A stretch of DNA of 64,000 nucleotides. It comes from Candidatus Edwardsiibacteriota bacterium (GTDB lineage: Bacteria; Edwardsbacteria; AC1; EtOH8). The first letter of the stretch is position 1. The number at the start of each line of letters is the position of its first letter. The position numbers were made by a program, and so were the translations under genes. Below are positions 40,700-50,018 of this stretch, piece after piece. Below the pieces are notes generated by a model. That model did no database searches and was not told the DNA's origin. It saw only the letters and a list, made by a program, of their open reading frames with translations. Where the stretch lies: the NCBI GenBank assembly GCA_020053305.1, contig JAGVNJ010000009.1:27096-91095 (forward strand), written 5' to 3'.

Positions 40700-42835
40700 T
40701 CAGGCCTGCCAGAAGCGGTCTTCGAAATCCCGGCCCGGCACCTTGATGGCCAGGGGCGGGCCGTCGGGATGCTTCTCCAGTTCGTTGCCGCCCTCCTCCA
40801 GGGTTATCAGCAGGCTGAGGGTTTCTCCGGCCTTGGCCCCGGCCAGCTCAAAGGGCATCTTCATCTCCACGATCCGGTCGGCCGCCATCAGGCAGCCCTC
40901 CGGGCCCTGCTGCTCCTTTAAGCGGAAGATCATGGTTCTGCGAACCGGGCTGAGCAGCTCAATTTTCAATTGGGCATTTCCCAGCGACCCCAGGGATGAC
41001 CCGGGCGAAGGATCCAGCCGCAGGTAAAAATTTCCGGCGTCGAATCCGAAGTGGACCGATTGAAAAAAACTCTGGCTGCGGCGCATGGCCCCGCCGTTGA
41101 GGTGGACATCGTAAATGCCGCTGCCCGACCACTCGTAGAACTCGGTGATCCGGCCGTCGATGACCGGGGTTATGAAGGCGATGGGCTGGGACACCAGCTG
41201 GCGGTCCGCCCTCTCTTTGGCGATCGGCCGGAACAGCCGCTCCGGCGTCTCCATCTCCAGCAGTTTATACACCGCCCGGAGATGCCCCCGGAAAAGTTCG
41301 TCAAACTCGGCCAGGTTCTCGCTGGAGAAATTTCCGCCGTACCACCAGCACCAGTCGCTGCCCTCGGCGGTGTAGATCTCCTCCATTACCCGGCGGTGTC
41401 TCTCGGTATCGCCCTCCAGGAATTGTTTTTTCTGCTGGACGGCCTGCCGGGCTTTGAGCAACTGCTCCCAGGCGTCGTTGTCCTCCTCGGCTCCGATCCA
41501 TATCCGGAAATCGCTGTTTATCCAGGAGCCGGGAAACAGTTTTGTCAGGCTGGGCAGATCCTGCTGTTCGTCCAGATACTGACTGAAGGTGCAGCACCTC
41601 AGCTTTTGGCTGGATGACAGGCGGCCGTATAGCTGGTTAAGGAATTCATGGCCGTCATCCGGAAAGAATTCCCAGACATTCTCGCCATCCAATATTATCG
41701 GGGCGATATGTTTTGCGGCCTCGGCCCCCAGTTTATCGGCCGAGTGTTCCAGCCGGCCCACCAGATCGCCTGCCGCCTGGGCCGGGTCCCAGTTGTAATA
41801 GTCAAAACCCAGCTTGTCGGAGATGACCCGGTCCCGAAAGAACAGACTGCAGTCGCCCAGACGATAAGGGCGATATAGAATCTCAGGATGGGCCGGCTCG
41901 TGCCCCTGGCGGAGATGCCGGCCAAGGGATCTTTCCAGGATGCCCTCGTCGCTGGCCAGCCAGCGGACCCCGGCCTGTTCCATCAGCTCCACCGTCTCCC
42001 GGCTGACGCTGCCCTCGGAGGGCCACATCCCGGCCGGCCTCCGGTCGAAGATTCTCTCCATGTAATCCAGCCCCTGGGTGATCTGGGCCAGGGCATCCTC
42101 CGGAAAGACGAAGGCCGGAGGCAGGGTGGCTCCCGGCATTGATTCCCGGGCGATATTGCTGTCGCACAGCAACGGCAGGATGGGATGATAATAGGGGGTG
42201 GTCGATATCTCCATCTGTCCAGAATCCCAAGCCTTTTTATACAGGGGGACGATCGAGGCCAAAATGGCCTGCTGGCTGTCCCACAACAGCCCTTTGTCCT
42301 CTTCGGTAAAGTTGCTGCCTTTGGCTTTCAGCCGGGCCAACCGAGGGTCCTTTTGGAAATGGATCGGATCGGTCCAGCAAAGGTTGAACCAGACCTGCAG
42401 ATCGCGGATATCCTGGACGGTGAACCGTTTGGCAATATCGGCCAGCTCCCCGGGCTTCGGGTTACGGCCCCGCTTGCCCAGCAGTTCGCGGTACCGGGGA
42501 TGGACCTCCACCATGTTGGCCCAGTGGGCCATGAAAAAATCCCGCAGCACGAAGAGCTTCTCCTCGTTGCTTAGGTCGGCGGCCGCCTTTTTACTGACCT
42601 CCAGATGCAGATCGCTGCAATTCCCCGTGACATAATCCTGCAACTGTTCCAGCAATACCGGCACCAGATTGAAGGTCAGCTTTATATCAGGATACTGTTG
42701 GACAACGGAGGCCATGTCATAATAATCCTTCAGGGCATGCAATCTTACCCATGGTAGGCGAAAAACCCTGTTATCCGGCTCCCGGTAACAGGGTTGGTGC
42801 ATGTGCCACAGAATTGCGACGTTTAGGGCAGGCAT
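40700..42835 (-). CDS. Glycoside hydrolase family 57 (amylase/glucanotransferase type)
   Basis: 711 aa from ATG 42835 (the frame extends 39 codons upstream into the TPR gene). GH57 motifs: ILWHMHQPCYRE at the start, the catalytic nucleophile segment GMWPSEGSVSRETVELM with Glu, WLASDEGIL, LDGENVWEFFPDDGHEFLN, and a beta-rich C-terminal domain. GH57 enzymes act on alpha-1,4-glucans (amylase, glucanotransferase, branching). No signal peptide, so cytoplasmic. Located after the TPR membrane protein and near a MalK-type ATPase, consistent with glycogen or maltodextrin use. Confidence 0.92.
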   Translation of the reverse strand: MPALNVAILWHMHQPCYREPDNRVFRLPWVRLHALKDYYDMASVVQQYPDIKLTFNLVPVLLEQLQDYVTGNCSDLHLEVSKKAAADLSNEEKLFVLRDFFMAHWANMVEVHPRYRELLGKRGRNPKPGELADIAKRFTVQDIRDLQVWFNLCWTDPIHFQKDPRLARLKAKGSNFTEEDKGLLWDSQQAILASIVPLYKKAWDSGQMEISTTPYYHPILPLLCDSNIARESMPGATLPPAFVFPEDALAQITQGLDYMERIFDRRPAGMWPSEGSVSRETVELMEQAGVRWLASDEGILERSLGRHLRQGHEPAHPEILYRPYRLGDCSLFFRDRVISDKLGFDYYNWDPAQAAGDLVGRLEHSADKLGAEAAKHIAPIILDGENVWEFFPDDGHEFLNQLYGRLSSSQKLRCCTFSQYLDEQQDLPSLTKLFPGSWINSDFRIWIGAEEDNDAWEQLLKARQAVQQKKQFLEGDTERHRRVMEEIYTAEGSDWCWWYGGNFSSENLAEFDELFRGHLRAVYKLLEMETPERLFRPIAKERADRQLVSQPIAFITPVIDGRITEFYEWSGSGIYDVHLNGGAMRRSQSFFQSVHFGFDAGNFYLRLDPSPGSSLGSLGNAQLKIELLSPVRRTMIFRLKEQQGPEGCLMAADRIVEMKMPFELAGAKAGETLSLLITLEEGGNELEKHPDGPPLAIKVPGRDFEDRFWQA

Positions 42836-42845
42836 GGCTTCTTTC

Positions 42846-43520
42846 TCATTCCGTCGGCGGAAGCATGGCCAGGGCCGACTTGGCCTTTTGGGCGTTCTGG
42901 TCGTCGGGATATTTGCCGAGGATCCCCTGATAGGTCTCGCGGGCTTTGGCAATATTTCCCGCCGCCCGATAGCATCGGCCGGCTGCCAGCATGGCGTTAA
43001 GCGAAATATAGCTCTGTTTGGGATAACGCAGAGGGATCTGCAGGTACTCGTCGCCGGCTTTATTGAAATCGCCCGACTGCTCGTAACAGGCGGCCACCCC
43101 GCCGATGGCGGCCGACATCAGCAGATAGCTCTTGGGCTTGGCATTGACCGCCCGCTGGTAGTTTTTAAGGGCCTCATCCTGGTTGCGCATCTGAAAGTTC
43201 AGGTTGCCCAGGTTCACCATGGCCTCCTTGGCCGATTCGGTGCTGCCGAAGCGCTTGATGATGTCCTCGTAACCCTGGCGGGACTGCTGGGCGTCGCCGC
43301 TGAACAGGGCGGCATGGGCCGACCCCAGCAGCAGATTGGCCTGCCTTTCGTTCTTGGTCCGGTTCTGGGCCACGAAGAACAGCCCGATCACTATGATCAG
43401 GGCCCCCACCAGGACGGCCAGGATCTCGGTGCCGTAGCGCCGGAACAGATTGATGGTCTTGGCCATATCTTCGGCGAACTCATCGTGTTTTAACCGGTGC
43501 TTGCTGATATTATGCGACAC
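42846..43520 (-). CDS. TPR protein with one membrane helix (YfgM-like)
   Basis: 224 aa. A short cytoplasmic N-terminus, one helix at about residues 33-52 (EILAVLVGALIIVIGLFFVA) and a periplasmic TPR domain (AALFSGDAQQSRQGYEDIIK, AMVNLGNLNFQMRNQDEALK, AMLAAGRCYRAAGNIAKARE). This is the layout of YfgM/PpiD-associated proteins that help secreted protein folding. Ends 10 nt before GH57. Confidence 0.85.
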   Translation of the reverse strand: MSHNISKHRLKHDEFAEDMAKTINLFRRYGTEILAVLVGALIIVIGLFFVAQNRTKNERQANLLLGSAHAALFSGDAQQSRQGYEDIIKRFGSTESAKEAMVNLGNLNFQMRNQDEALKNYQRAVNAKPKSYLLMSAAIGGVAACYEQSGDFNKAGDEYLQIPLRYPKQSYISLNAMLAAGRCYRAAGNIAKARETYQGILGKYPDDQNAQKAKSALAMLPPTE

Positions 43521-43611
43521 TTTAAGAAATCTCCTTAATGTTCATGACTGTTTTATTCCGTCAGATGACAATTATATATGAATTGACCGGGGACTGTCAA
43601 GCCGAATAAGC

Positions 43612-44691
43612 CTATCGTATCCTCTGGCCGTCAGACTCCCTGAAGAGATGGGCTTCGGAAGATTTGAAATCAAGGTTGATAAAACTGTTCTGCTCCAGTT
43701 TGATATTGCCGAAGGTCCGGGCTATGACCTTGTACCCGTCCGGAGAAGTGGTATAGATCAGCGACTCCCCGCCCAACTGCTCCACCAGGTCCACCGTCGT
43801 CCTCAACCCCTGGCCTTCCCCGGCCAGGGAGATGTTCTCCGGCCTGATGCCCAGCAAAACCGGGGTTCCGTTCTCGGCCCCGGCGGAAACATGCGGCAGC
43901 TCCTTCTCGATCTGCTTGTTTTTAAAGGAAAACCGGCCTGCGGCGGCTGTCAGATTTCCCGGGATCAGGTTTATCCCAGGAGTGCCGATGAAATTGGCCA
44001 CGAACAGATTGGCCGGGTCGTTGTAGATGGCCAGGGGCTCGCCCACCTGATGCAGCAGGCCGTCCTTGATGACTGCTATCCGGTCGCCCAGGGTCATGGC
44101 CTCGGTCCGGTCGTGGGTGACGTAGATGGCGGTGGTGTTCAATTGCTGTTGGAGCCTTTTCAGTTCGGCCCGGGTCTGGGTCCTGAGCTGGGCATCCAGA
44201 TTGGAAAGCGGCTCGTCGAACAAAAAGACCTTGGGCGATTTGACGATGGCCCGGGCCAGAGCCACCCTCTGCCGCTGGCCTCCGGAAAGGGCCTTGGGTT
44301 TGCGGTCCAGGTATTTTTCCATATCCAGCATCTCGGCGGTCCGGGCCACCCTGTCCTTGATCAGGGCCTTGTCCATTTTGGCCATCTTAAGCCCGAAGGC
44401 GATGTTATCGAACACCGTCATATGGGGGTACAGGGCGTAGTTCTGAAAGACCATGGCCACGTTGCGGTCCTTGGGAGCGACATCGTTGACGATATTGTTG
44501 TCGATGTAAACGTTGCCCTCGGTGATCTCCTCCAGCCCGGCGATCATCCTTAGGATGGTGGTCTTGCCGCAACCGGATGGGCCCACCAGAACCAGAAATT
44601 CCCCGTTCTTAATTTTCAGATTCACCCGACTCACCGCTGTGACCTTTTTGTCATATACCTTGGTCAGATTTTCAAGCAATACTTCAGCCAT
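43612..44691 (-). CDS. Sugar ABC transporter ATPase (MalK/UgpC/MsmK family)
   Basis: 359 aa. Walker A GPSGCGKTTILRMI, Q-loop MVFQNYALYPHMTVFDNI, signature LSGGQRQRVALARAI, Walker B VFLFDEPLSNLDAQL, switch VTHDRTEAMTLGDRI, followed by a C-terminal TOBE/MalK regulatory domain (GIRPENISL). This subfamily energises carbohydrate importers and is often shared between several. The importer permeases at 60475-62659 have no ATPase next to them, so this is the likely partner, although 16 kb away. It sits 20 nt after the recJ-like gene. Confidence 0.95.
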   Translation of the reverse strand: MAEVLLENLTKVYDKKVTAVSRVNLKIKNGEFLVLVGPSGCGKTTILRMIAGLEEITEGNVYIDNNIVNDVAPKDRNVAMVFQNYALYPHMTVFDNIAFGLKMAKMDKALIKDRVARTAEMLDMEKYLDRKPKALSGGQRQRVALARAIVKSPKVFLFDEPLSNLDAQLRTQTRAELKRLQQQLNTTAIYVTHDRTEAMTLGDRIAVIKDGLLHQVGEPLAIYNDPANLFVANFIGTPGINLIPGNLTAAAGRFSFKNKQIEKELPHVSAGAENGTPVLLGIRPENISLAGEGQGLRTTVDLVEQLGGESLIYTTSPDGYKVIARTFGNIKLEQNSFINLDFKSSEAHLFRESDGQRIR

Positions 44692-44711
44692 ATCCCCTGT
44701 CCTGTTATTTA

Positions 44712-46199
44712 TTAACCGTTTGCTTTAACGCTCAAAATGTCCAAATAGAAATTGTTCTTATGGGTCACGTCCATGGTGCAGCTGCATTTAAAGTTGATGA
44801 AATCCTCATTCTTCTGGCTGGCTATAAGATATTTCAGCCAATAGCGGTCACCTGGCTGGCTGTATTTGGGCAAAAGTAAATTCTCAAACTCACAGACCGG
44901 CGGCTGGTTGGCCGGGCCGTACGGCGCCCGCAAAAGCATCTCCGGCAGGATCGGAGTGATTTGATCCAGCCGGGCAAGTCTATGATCTGTTTTCTCCGAC
45001 GGTTTCGATCTTAGGATCAGGTTTTGATTTTTAATTCCATATTTTCTCAGGGCCTCGATCAGCTCCTTCTCCCGGCCCTCGATGACCGTGAATCCGGCGG
45101 CCGGCTTATGGCCGCCATGCTGGAGGAAAAATCCTTTCAGTTCGTTAAGCAGGGCCACAAAATCGAACGGCTCGAACCCCCGGCACTCCCCGGCGGTCAG
45201 GCCGTTCTTGCGGCCCAGGATGATCGCCGGATGCCCGGTCCGGTCCCTGACCCCGCCGACCACCGGTCCCACTAAGCTCCAGGGCATTTGCTCATCGGCC
45301 AGCACTTTAAGAGGATTGGGATCGGCCAGGGCCGTTTCTGTCTTGGCCGCCACCTGGTCCTCCATTCGGTTCAGCCAAAGCTGTTCGTCCGAATAAAGCT
45401 CCTTCCAACGCTGGTGGTCGAAATCACCCTGCAGCAGTTCCAGTGTCTCATGGCGGAACCCTTGGGAAATGCCCGAGGATAGCAGGCCCACATAGGTCTG
45501 GGAGATTATCCTGGGCGACAGGCCCTGATCGCTGGATATCCCCAACAGGTCGTTCAACTGACCGATGACCTGGTTGTTCTCGATAAAATCCAGCCCAGCC
45601 CTGGCGATGTGCCAGTTCTCACCGGTCATCGGCACCCGGTCGGTGATGGTGGCCAATGCCGCCCAGGCTGTACGGTGGGGATATTCATTCAGCCAACCTT
45701 CCGACGGTTCCCCGTCCATCGCGGCCGCCAGGTAAAGGGCCACCCCGGCCCCGGCCAGGTCCGGACTGGGCCGAAGATCCTCCGGGATCTTGGGGTTGAG
45801 CAGGCAGACAGCCTTCGGCAGCCGGGGAGGAAGTTCGTGGTGGTCGGTGATGATAAGTTCCAGCCCTTTTGATGCGGCATATTCCGCCTCGTCAAGGCTG
45901 GAGATTCCGGAGTCCACGGTTATCAAAAGCGACACCCCTTTAGCCAGCAGCTGATCTATCACCTCACGATCCAGGCCGTAATGCGTGACCGACTTGGGGG
46001 GTATATAATAAATCGCCTTTGCTTTGTCCCTCAGGGCATCCAGCATGATGGCGGTGCTGGCAATGCCGTCAATGTCGTCATGGCCCCAAACGGCGACGAG
46101 CCGATTCTCCCGACAGGCCCGGTTTATGATCTCCGCCGCTTTTTGCAGTGAAGCCCACCCGGCGGGGTTCATCGGTTTAGGAGCGTCAGAACCCGGCAT
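44712..46199 (-). CDS. DHH/DHHA1 single-strand nuclease, RecJ-like
   Basis: 495 aa, shorter than RecJ (about 570). DHH catalytic motifs: WGHDDIDGIAST (motif I), TVDSGIS (motif II), IITDHHELPP (motif III, DHH), DLAGAGVAL (motif IV), and the DHHA1 motif HGGHKPAAGF. An OB-like C-terminal segment ends SCTMDVTHKNNFYLDILSV. RecJ removes nucleotides 5' to 3' from single-stranded DNA; the family also includes oligonucleases. No signal peptide, so cytoplasmic. ATG is 1 nt after the upstream PorV-like gene, tying it to the surface-protein operon. Confidence 0.9.
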   Translation of the reverse strand: MPGSDAPKPMNPAGWASLQKAAEIINRACRENRLVAVWGHDDIDGIASTAIMLDALRDKAKAIYYIPPKSVTHYGLDREVIDQLLAKGVSLLITVDSGISSLDEAEYAASKGLELIITDHHELPPRLPKAVCLLNPKIPEDLRPSPDLAGAGVALYLAAAMDGEPSEGWLNEYPHRTAWAALATITDRVPMTGENWHIARAGLDFIENNQVIGQLNDLLGISSDQGLSPRIISQTYVGLLSSGISQGFRHETLELLQGDFDHQRWKELYSDEQLWLNRMEDQVAAKTETALADPNPLKVLADEQMPWSLVGPVVGGVRDRTGHPAIILGRKNGLTAGECRGFEPFDFVALLNELKGFFLQHGGHKPAAGFTVIEGREKELIEALRKYGIKNQNLILRSKPSEKTDHRLARLDQITPILPEMLLRAPYGPANQPPVCEFENLLLPKYSQPGDRYWLKYLIASQKNEDFINFKCSCTMDVTHKNNFYLDILSVKANG

Positions 46200-46200
46200 G

Positions 46201-47085
46201 CTAGAAGTTGATCCCCATGGTCATGGCCTGGATGTTGCCCAGATCGCCGTAGGACCGGTAACCGTAGGCCACGCTGAGATCCCGGCGCCCCAGCTTGTTT
46301 ATCTCGATCCCAAACCCCAAGGGAGAGCGGTCGGTCAGCTCGGGTACTTTTTCATATCCTATTTTCAGGTTCAGGCTGGGCAGCGGTGCGAGCTCCAGGG
46401 AAAGCGAGGGATAGCCGCCCTGCTCTTTCCTGATATTATATTGCGCCGAGCCGCTGATCTTGCCGTCAAGATATGTCGCTCCTGCTCCGGCCATATATGC
46501 CGTGTTCTGGGGATAACGGATATCATTGTTCCTGGGATGATCCGGCCCCAGGTCCTTGACCATCAGGCTGCCGGTGATCAGGCCCCTTTTATAACTCAGG
46601 GCGATATCCGAACTCCAGCCCCAGTCGTAGCGGTCCGGCAGGTTCAGCCGGGAGGATTTCAAGGTCAGGCCCAGCCCCCAGGCATCGGCCAGCACCAGGC
46701 CGTAGCCCAGCCCCAGGTTGGCGGCCTGCGACTGGACGGTTCCCATAGGCCGGCCGTCCTCCGAATACCCGGCCAGGGTTCCCAGCGACCAGTAGCCCAG
46801 GCTCAGGGAGACCGTGCCGTACCTTCTGACCGGGAGCACGGCGCTGGCCGAGCCCCCGTATACCTCCTGCCACCATTGGATCCCCGAGGCCGCCAGCGTC
46901 CGGTATTTGATGAAGCCCAGGGCTGAGGGGTTCTGCATCAGCCCCTGGGGTTCCCGGGATTGCAGGAAACATCCCTCGCCGAACACCACCTGTTCCGCAG
47001 TGGTAGGCAGGTCCCAGTAAAGTAATTGGGCCTGGGCTGTATGGGCCAGCACCATGGCCCATACTATTATAATAAATCTTTTCAT
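46201..47085 (-). CDS. PorV/PorQ-like outer-membrane protein
   Basis: 294 aa. Signal peptide (MKRFIIIVWAMVLAHTAQA), then strand-rich sequence with the family's SREPQGLMQNPSALGFIK (the N-P-A motif following a Gly-rich turn) and the IQWWQEVYGGSAS segment; it ends in a barrel strand, MTMGINF. PorV/PorQ proteins are auxiliary barrels of type IX secretion that shuttle cargo to the surface. ATGA overlap with the upstream PHP gene, which encodes a protein with a T9SS-type sorting domain, fits that idea. Confidence 0.85.
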   Translation of the reverse strand: MKRFIIIVWAMVLAHTAQAQLLYWDLPTTAEQVVFGEGCFLQSREPQGLMQNPSALGFIKYRTLAASGIQWWQEVYGGSASAVLPVRRYGTVSLSLGYWSLGTLAGYSEDGRPMGTVQSQAANLGLGYGLVLADAWGLGLTLKSSRLNLPDRYDWGWSSDIALSYKRGLITGSLMVKDLGPDHPRNNDIRYPQNTAYMAGAGATYLDGKISGSAQYNIRKEQGGYPSLSLELAPLPSLNLKIGYEKVPELTDRSPLGFGIEINKLGRRDLSVAYGYRSYGDLGNIQAMTMGINF

Positions 47086-48467
47086 CGTGACACCATCGTT
47101 TTCCCCAGGGAGGTCCTGGTTTCGGTTGCGGATCTCTGTTCCAGCCGGATAAAGTAAACGCCGTTCATTACCTGGCGGCCCCGGGCATCCTTTCCGTCCC
47201 AGCCGATCGGCTGATCGGGCTGGCTGCCGGTTATCTCTTTTATCTTCTGCCCGGACAGGTCGTAGATAACAGCTTTGACCGATATTGCGCCGGGCAGGGG
47301 GGTGAAAACGATGCGGGCAAAATTCTTTATGGGGGTGGGCCAGGTGACCACCGGGCTCTTCTCGGATACCCCATCTATATGGATCGGGCTGGTCCAGGCC
47401 CGGTCGCCGTCGGTCTGCAAGGCTTTTACGAAATAATACACCGTGCCTAATCCAATACTCTTATCCAGCTTCCAGACGGTTTGGTTGGAGGCCGGTATCA
47501 AATTGAAGGTATCGGCCGGGATGCCGTTGGTATAAAGATACAGGCTCTTGAAACTGGTGGCGGCCGAGGCTTCGATCGTTATCTTTACCTCGCCCTCCTG
47601 GCGGATGAAATGCTCCCCCTGATAACGATCGTCCACCGATAGCAAAAGATTTATCCGGTCATCGGCCGGGCTGACCTCCATGGCGGTGGTGCGCCGGGCC
47701 TGCAGGGCCTCCAGGATGGCCGGTTTGGTAAGGGTGTCGGCCCAAACGCCGGTCAGGGGAATATTGCCGTAATAGTTCACCCGGTTGCCCCAATCAAATA
47801 TTGTATCTATTTTGCCAGTATACGTATTATAATATTTACAATGGTTATCCTGGTTTGCAGAAGCACCCACATGCCAGCCCTTCTCCAGTGCCCTGAAATA
47901 GGCATCCTCGTAGAGCGAGCTGCTGTTGATGACCTCGATCAGGTCCATGGCCCGGTCGTAATCCTGATAATAATAAAGGTCGTTGAAGTTGCTGTTCCAT
48001 GACGAATCGGGATGGCAATACATGGCCGGGTACCCCTGTTCCAATATCCAGGAATAACACCCCAGCAGGTCGGTGTTGTTGTAGGGCCACAACCCGGGAG
48101 CCTCCCAGATATTGATATGGCCGAACCCGGAGCTGCCGATGCTGCCCACCTCCTGTCCGGCCAGGGCCACGAACCGGCCCGGCGCGGTCATGGTGTCGGC
48201 GATCAGCCTCAGGTTCTGGTAATGCTCGGGGGTGATGGAATAGCTCACCCCGCCGAAGCTTCCCCCGTTGTTGTGTTCGGTCAGGGCCTGAATATGAATC
48301 TGGGCCACATCCCGGGCATAGGCAAAAGCCGTGTCCGGAGTACTCACCCCGTCCGAATAATCGGTGTGGGCATGCAGGTTGCCGTAAAAGCACTTATACT
48401 CCGCTTGGCTTACGCCGACCCAGCTGAACAGAAGGCTCAAAAATATTATCCTAAATATCATCTTCAT
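47082..48467 (-). CDS. Secreted PHP-domain metallohydrolase (CehA/McbA-like) with sorting domain
   Basis: 461 aa. Signal peptide, then a PHP metal-binding domain: FYGNLHAHTDYSDGVSTPD, ALTEHNNGG, GSIGSSGFGHINIW and HVGASANQDNH. This is typical of the CehA/McbA family of exported esterase/phosphoesterase-type enzymes. After an Ig-like module the last ~85 residues form a FlgD-like C-terminal sorting domain (IYDLSGQKIKEI, WDGKDARGR, GVYFIRLEQ). Expected to be on the cell surface. ATGA overlaps with genes on both sides (nucleotidase upstream, PorV-like downstream). Confidence 0.9.
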   Translation of the reverse strand: MKMIFRIIFLSLLFSWVGVSQAEYKCFYGNLHAHTDYSDGVSTPDTAFAYARDVAQIHIQALTEHNNGGSFGGVSYSITPEHYQNLRLIADTMTAPGRFVALAGQEVGSIGSSGFGHINIWEAPGLWPYNNTDLLGCYSWILEQGYPAMYCHPDSSWNSNFNDLYYYQDYDRAMDLIEVINSSSLYEDAYFRALEKGWHVGASANQDNHCKYYNTYTGKIDTIFDWGNRVNYYGNIPLTGVWADTLTKPAILEALQARRTTAMEVSPADDRINLLLSVDDRYQGEHFIRQEGEVKITIEASAATSFKSLYLYTNGIPADTFNLIPASNQTVWKLDKSIGLGTVYYFVKALQTDGDRAWTSPIHIDGVSEKSPVVTWPTPIKNFARIVFTPLPGAISVKAVIYDLSGQKIKEITGSQPDQPIGWDGKDARGRQVMNGVYFIRLEQRSATETRTSLGKTMVSR

Positions 48468-50014
48468 TTGAGCAACTCTCCGCCTCCTTCCGCTTTTCTT
48501 ATCCGTCCCTCGATCCTGGCGTCTATGGGCGATCTTTTCCTGACATAATCAACCATGGCCTGCCTCAGCTGGATGTAGGTATCCGAACGATTGGCCCCCT
48601 CCTGAAAGATCTTGTAATTTCCGCCTCCGGCCCCCAGAAAATTATTGGTGACCACCTTGTAGGTTTTGGCGGTGTCTATGGGCTGGCCGTCTATGGTGAC
48701 GCCGACCACCCTTTTCCAGACCGGTTTTTTGGTGTCGTAGATCATCTGGATTCCGCCCACCTGGAAGATGGCATGGTAGCCCAGCACGCTGGTCTCGCAG
48801 ACCTTAATCACCTGGCTGCCGGTCAGATCCATGGTCACCAGATAGTTGCCGAAGGCATCCACCTTATATATGCTGCGGTAGGTTATCTCGCCCCTGGCGA
48901 TGTCGGCCTTGATGCCGGCCGAATTCTGGAAGGCGATCTCGGCCCCGGTGGCGTCCATCATGGCGTTGCAGACGAAGTTTCCGATGGAGCTCTCCTTGTC
49001 GCCCCCGCCGCGTTTGATGTCCATCAGGGCCCGGCCCACCGGCTGGTCAAATCCTTTTTCGGCCTGGGCGGTGCCCTCGGCCACCATCCTGTCCACCATA
49101 GTATCCTGGGGGACCGCCTCGGCGAACAGTTCCATCAGTTCGCTGTTGTATCCCACGATCTGCTTGGTCTCAGGGTCTATCATCAGTTCCAGTTTCCCGA
49201 TGGTGGTCAGATGCCCGAAGGTCTGGACGATAATGGTGTGATGCTTGGGGTCCTCATAGGCGGTTCGTAGCCCGGTATGGCTGTGGGATCCGATGATTAC
49301 GTCTATGCCGGGCACGGTGTCGGCGATGGCCTTATCGTGCCGGAAGCCGGTATGCAGCAGGCCGATGATCATATCGACATTTTGGGCCTGGAGGGAATCC
49401 ACCATCTGCCGGGCGGTGGCCGACTCCTTGGCGATGTCCAGTCCCTTCAGGTGCTCGGGGGTGGACATGCCCCGCAGGTAATGGGTGATCAGGCCGAAGA
49501 TGCCGATCTTCAGGCCGGCCCGCTCCAGAATGATATAAGGTTTGAGATAGTCAACCGTGCTCCCGGTAACGGAATCCAGCAGGTTGGCCCCCAGGGCGGG
49601 AAACTTTGCCGCGGCGATCAGGTCTTTAAGCACCTCCTGCCCCTTGTCAAAGTCATGATTGCCCACCGTCATGGCGTCGTAACCCATCAGGTTCATGAAA
49701 TCTATCACCGCCTGGCCCTTGGTGAATTCGCCCAGAGGCGTCCCCTGGAAGATGTCCCCGCCCTCCACCAGCAGGAAGCCCCAGCCGTTCTGCTCGGCCC
49801 GCTGGCGCTCCTCCTTGATGATGGTGGCCACCGCCGCGGCATTGCCGATGGGGGGCGGAAAGTTCGGGTTGATCCACCAGGCCTCCTCCTGGGGCAGGTG
49901 GCCGTGAATGTCGTTGGTATGAAGGATCACCAGGCGCTGCCACTCCCTGGCCGGCGCCGCCCCGGCTGTCATAAAGATCAGGGAGGCAATTATGATATTG
50001 ATGCTCTTGAACAT
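48464..50014 (-). CDS. Exported 5'-nucleotidase / UDP-sugar hydrolase (UshA-like)
   Basis: 516 aa. Signal peptide, then a calcineurin-like metal site: LVILHTNDIHGHLP, VEGGDIFQGTPL, VGNHDFDKGQEVL, IGLLHTGFRHD and IGSHSHTGL. The C-terminal 5_nucleotid_C domain has IGNFVCNAMMDATGAEIAFQ-NSAGIK and SIYKVDAFGN for substrate binding. UshA-type enzymes dephosphorylate nucleotides outside the cytoplasm so that nucleosides can be taken up. It has no sorting domain, so probably stays in the periplasm. ATGA overlap with the PHP gene downstream and a 4-nt gap after the FadL-like gene. Confidence 0.94.
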   Translation of the reverse strand: MFKSINIIIASLIFMTAGAAPAREWQRLVILHTNDIHGHLPQEEAWWINPNFPPPIGNAAAVATIIKEERQRAEQNGWGFLLVEGGDIFQGTPLGEFTKGQAVIDFMNLMGYDAMTVGNHDFDKGQEVLKDLIAAAKFPALGANLLDSVTGSTVDYLKPYIILERAGLKIGIFGLITHYLRGMSTPEHLKGLDIAKESATARQMVDSLQAQNVDMIIGLLHTGFRHDKAIADTVPGIDVIIGSHSHTGLRTAYEDPKHHTIIVQTFGHLTTIGKLELMIDPETKQIVGYNSELMELFAEAVPQDTMVDRMVAEGTAQAEKGFDQPVGRALMDIKRGGGDKESSIGNFVCNAMMDATGAEIAFQNSAGIKADIARGEITYRSIYKVDAFGNYLVTMDLTGSQVIKVCETSVLGYHAIFQVGGIQMIYDTKKPVWKRVVGVTIDGQPIDTAKTYKVVTNNFLGAGGGNYKIFQEGANRSDTYIQLRQAMVDYVRKRSPIDARIEGRIRKAEGGGELLK

Positions 50015-50018
50015 AATC

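Noticed and set aside
42836..42952. 39-codon extension of GH57
   Set aside because: Overlaps the TPR gene and is Arg/Pro-rich; MPALNVAILWHMHQP is the normal family start.
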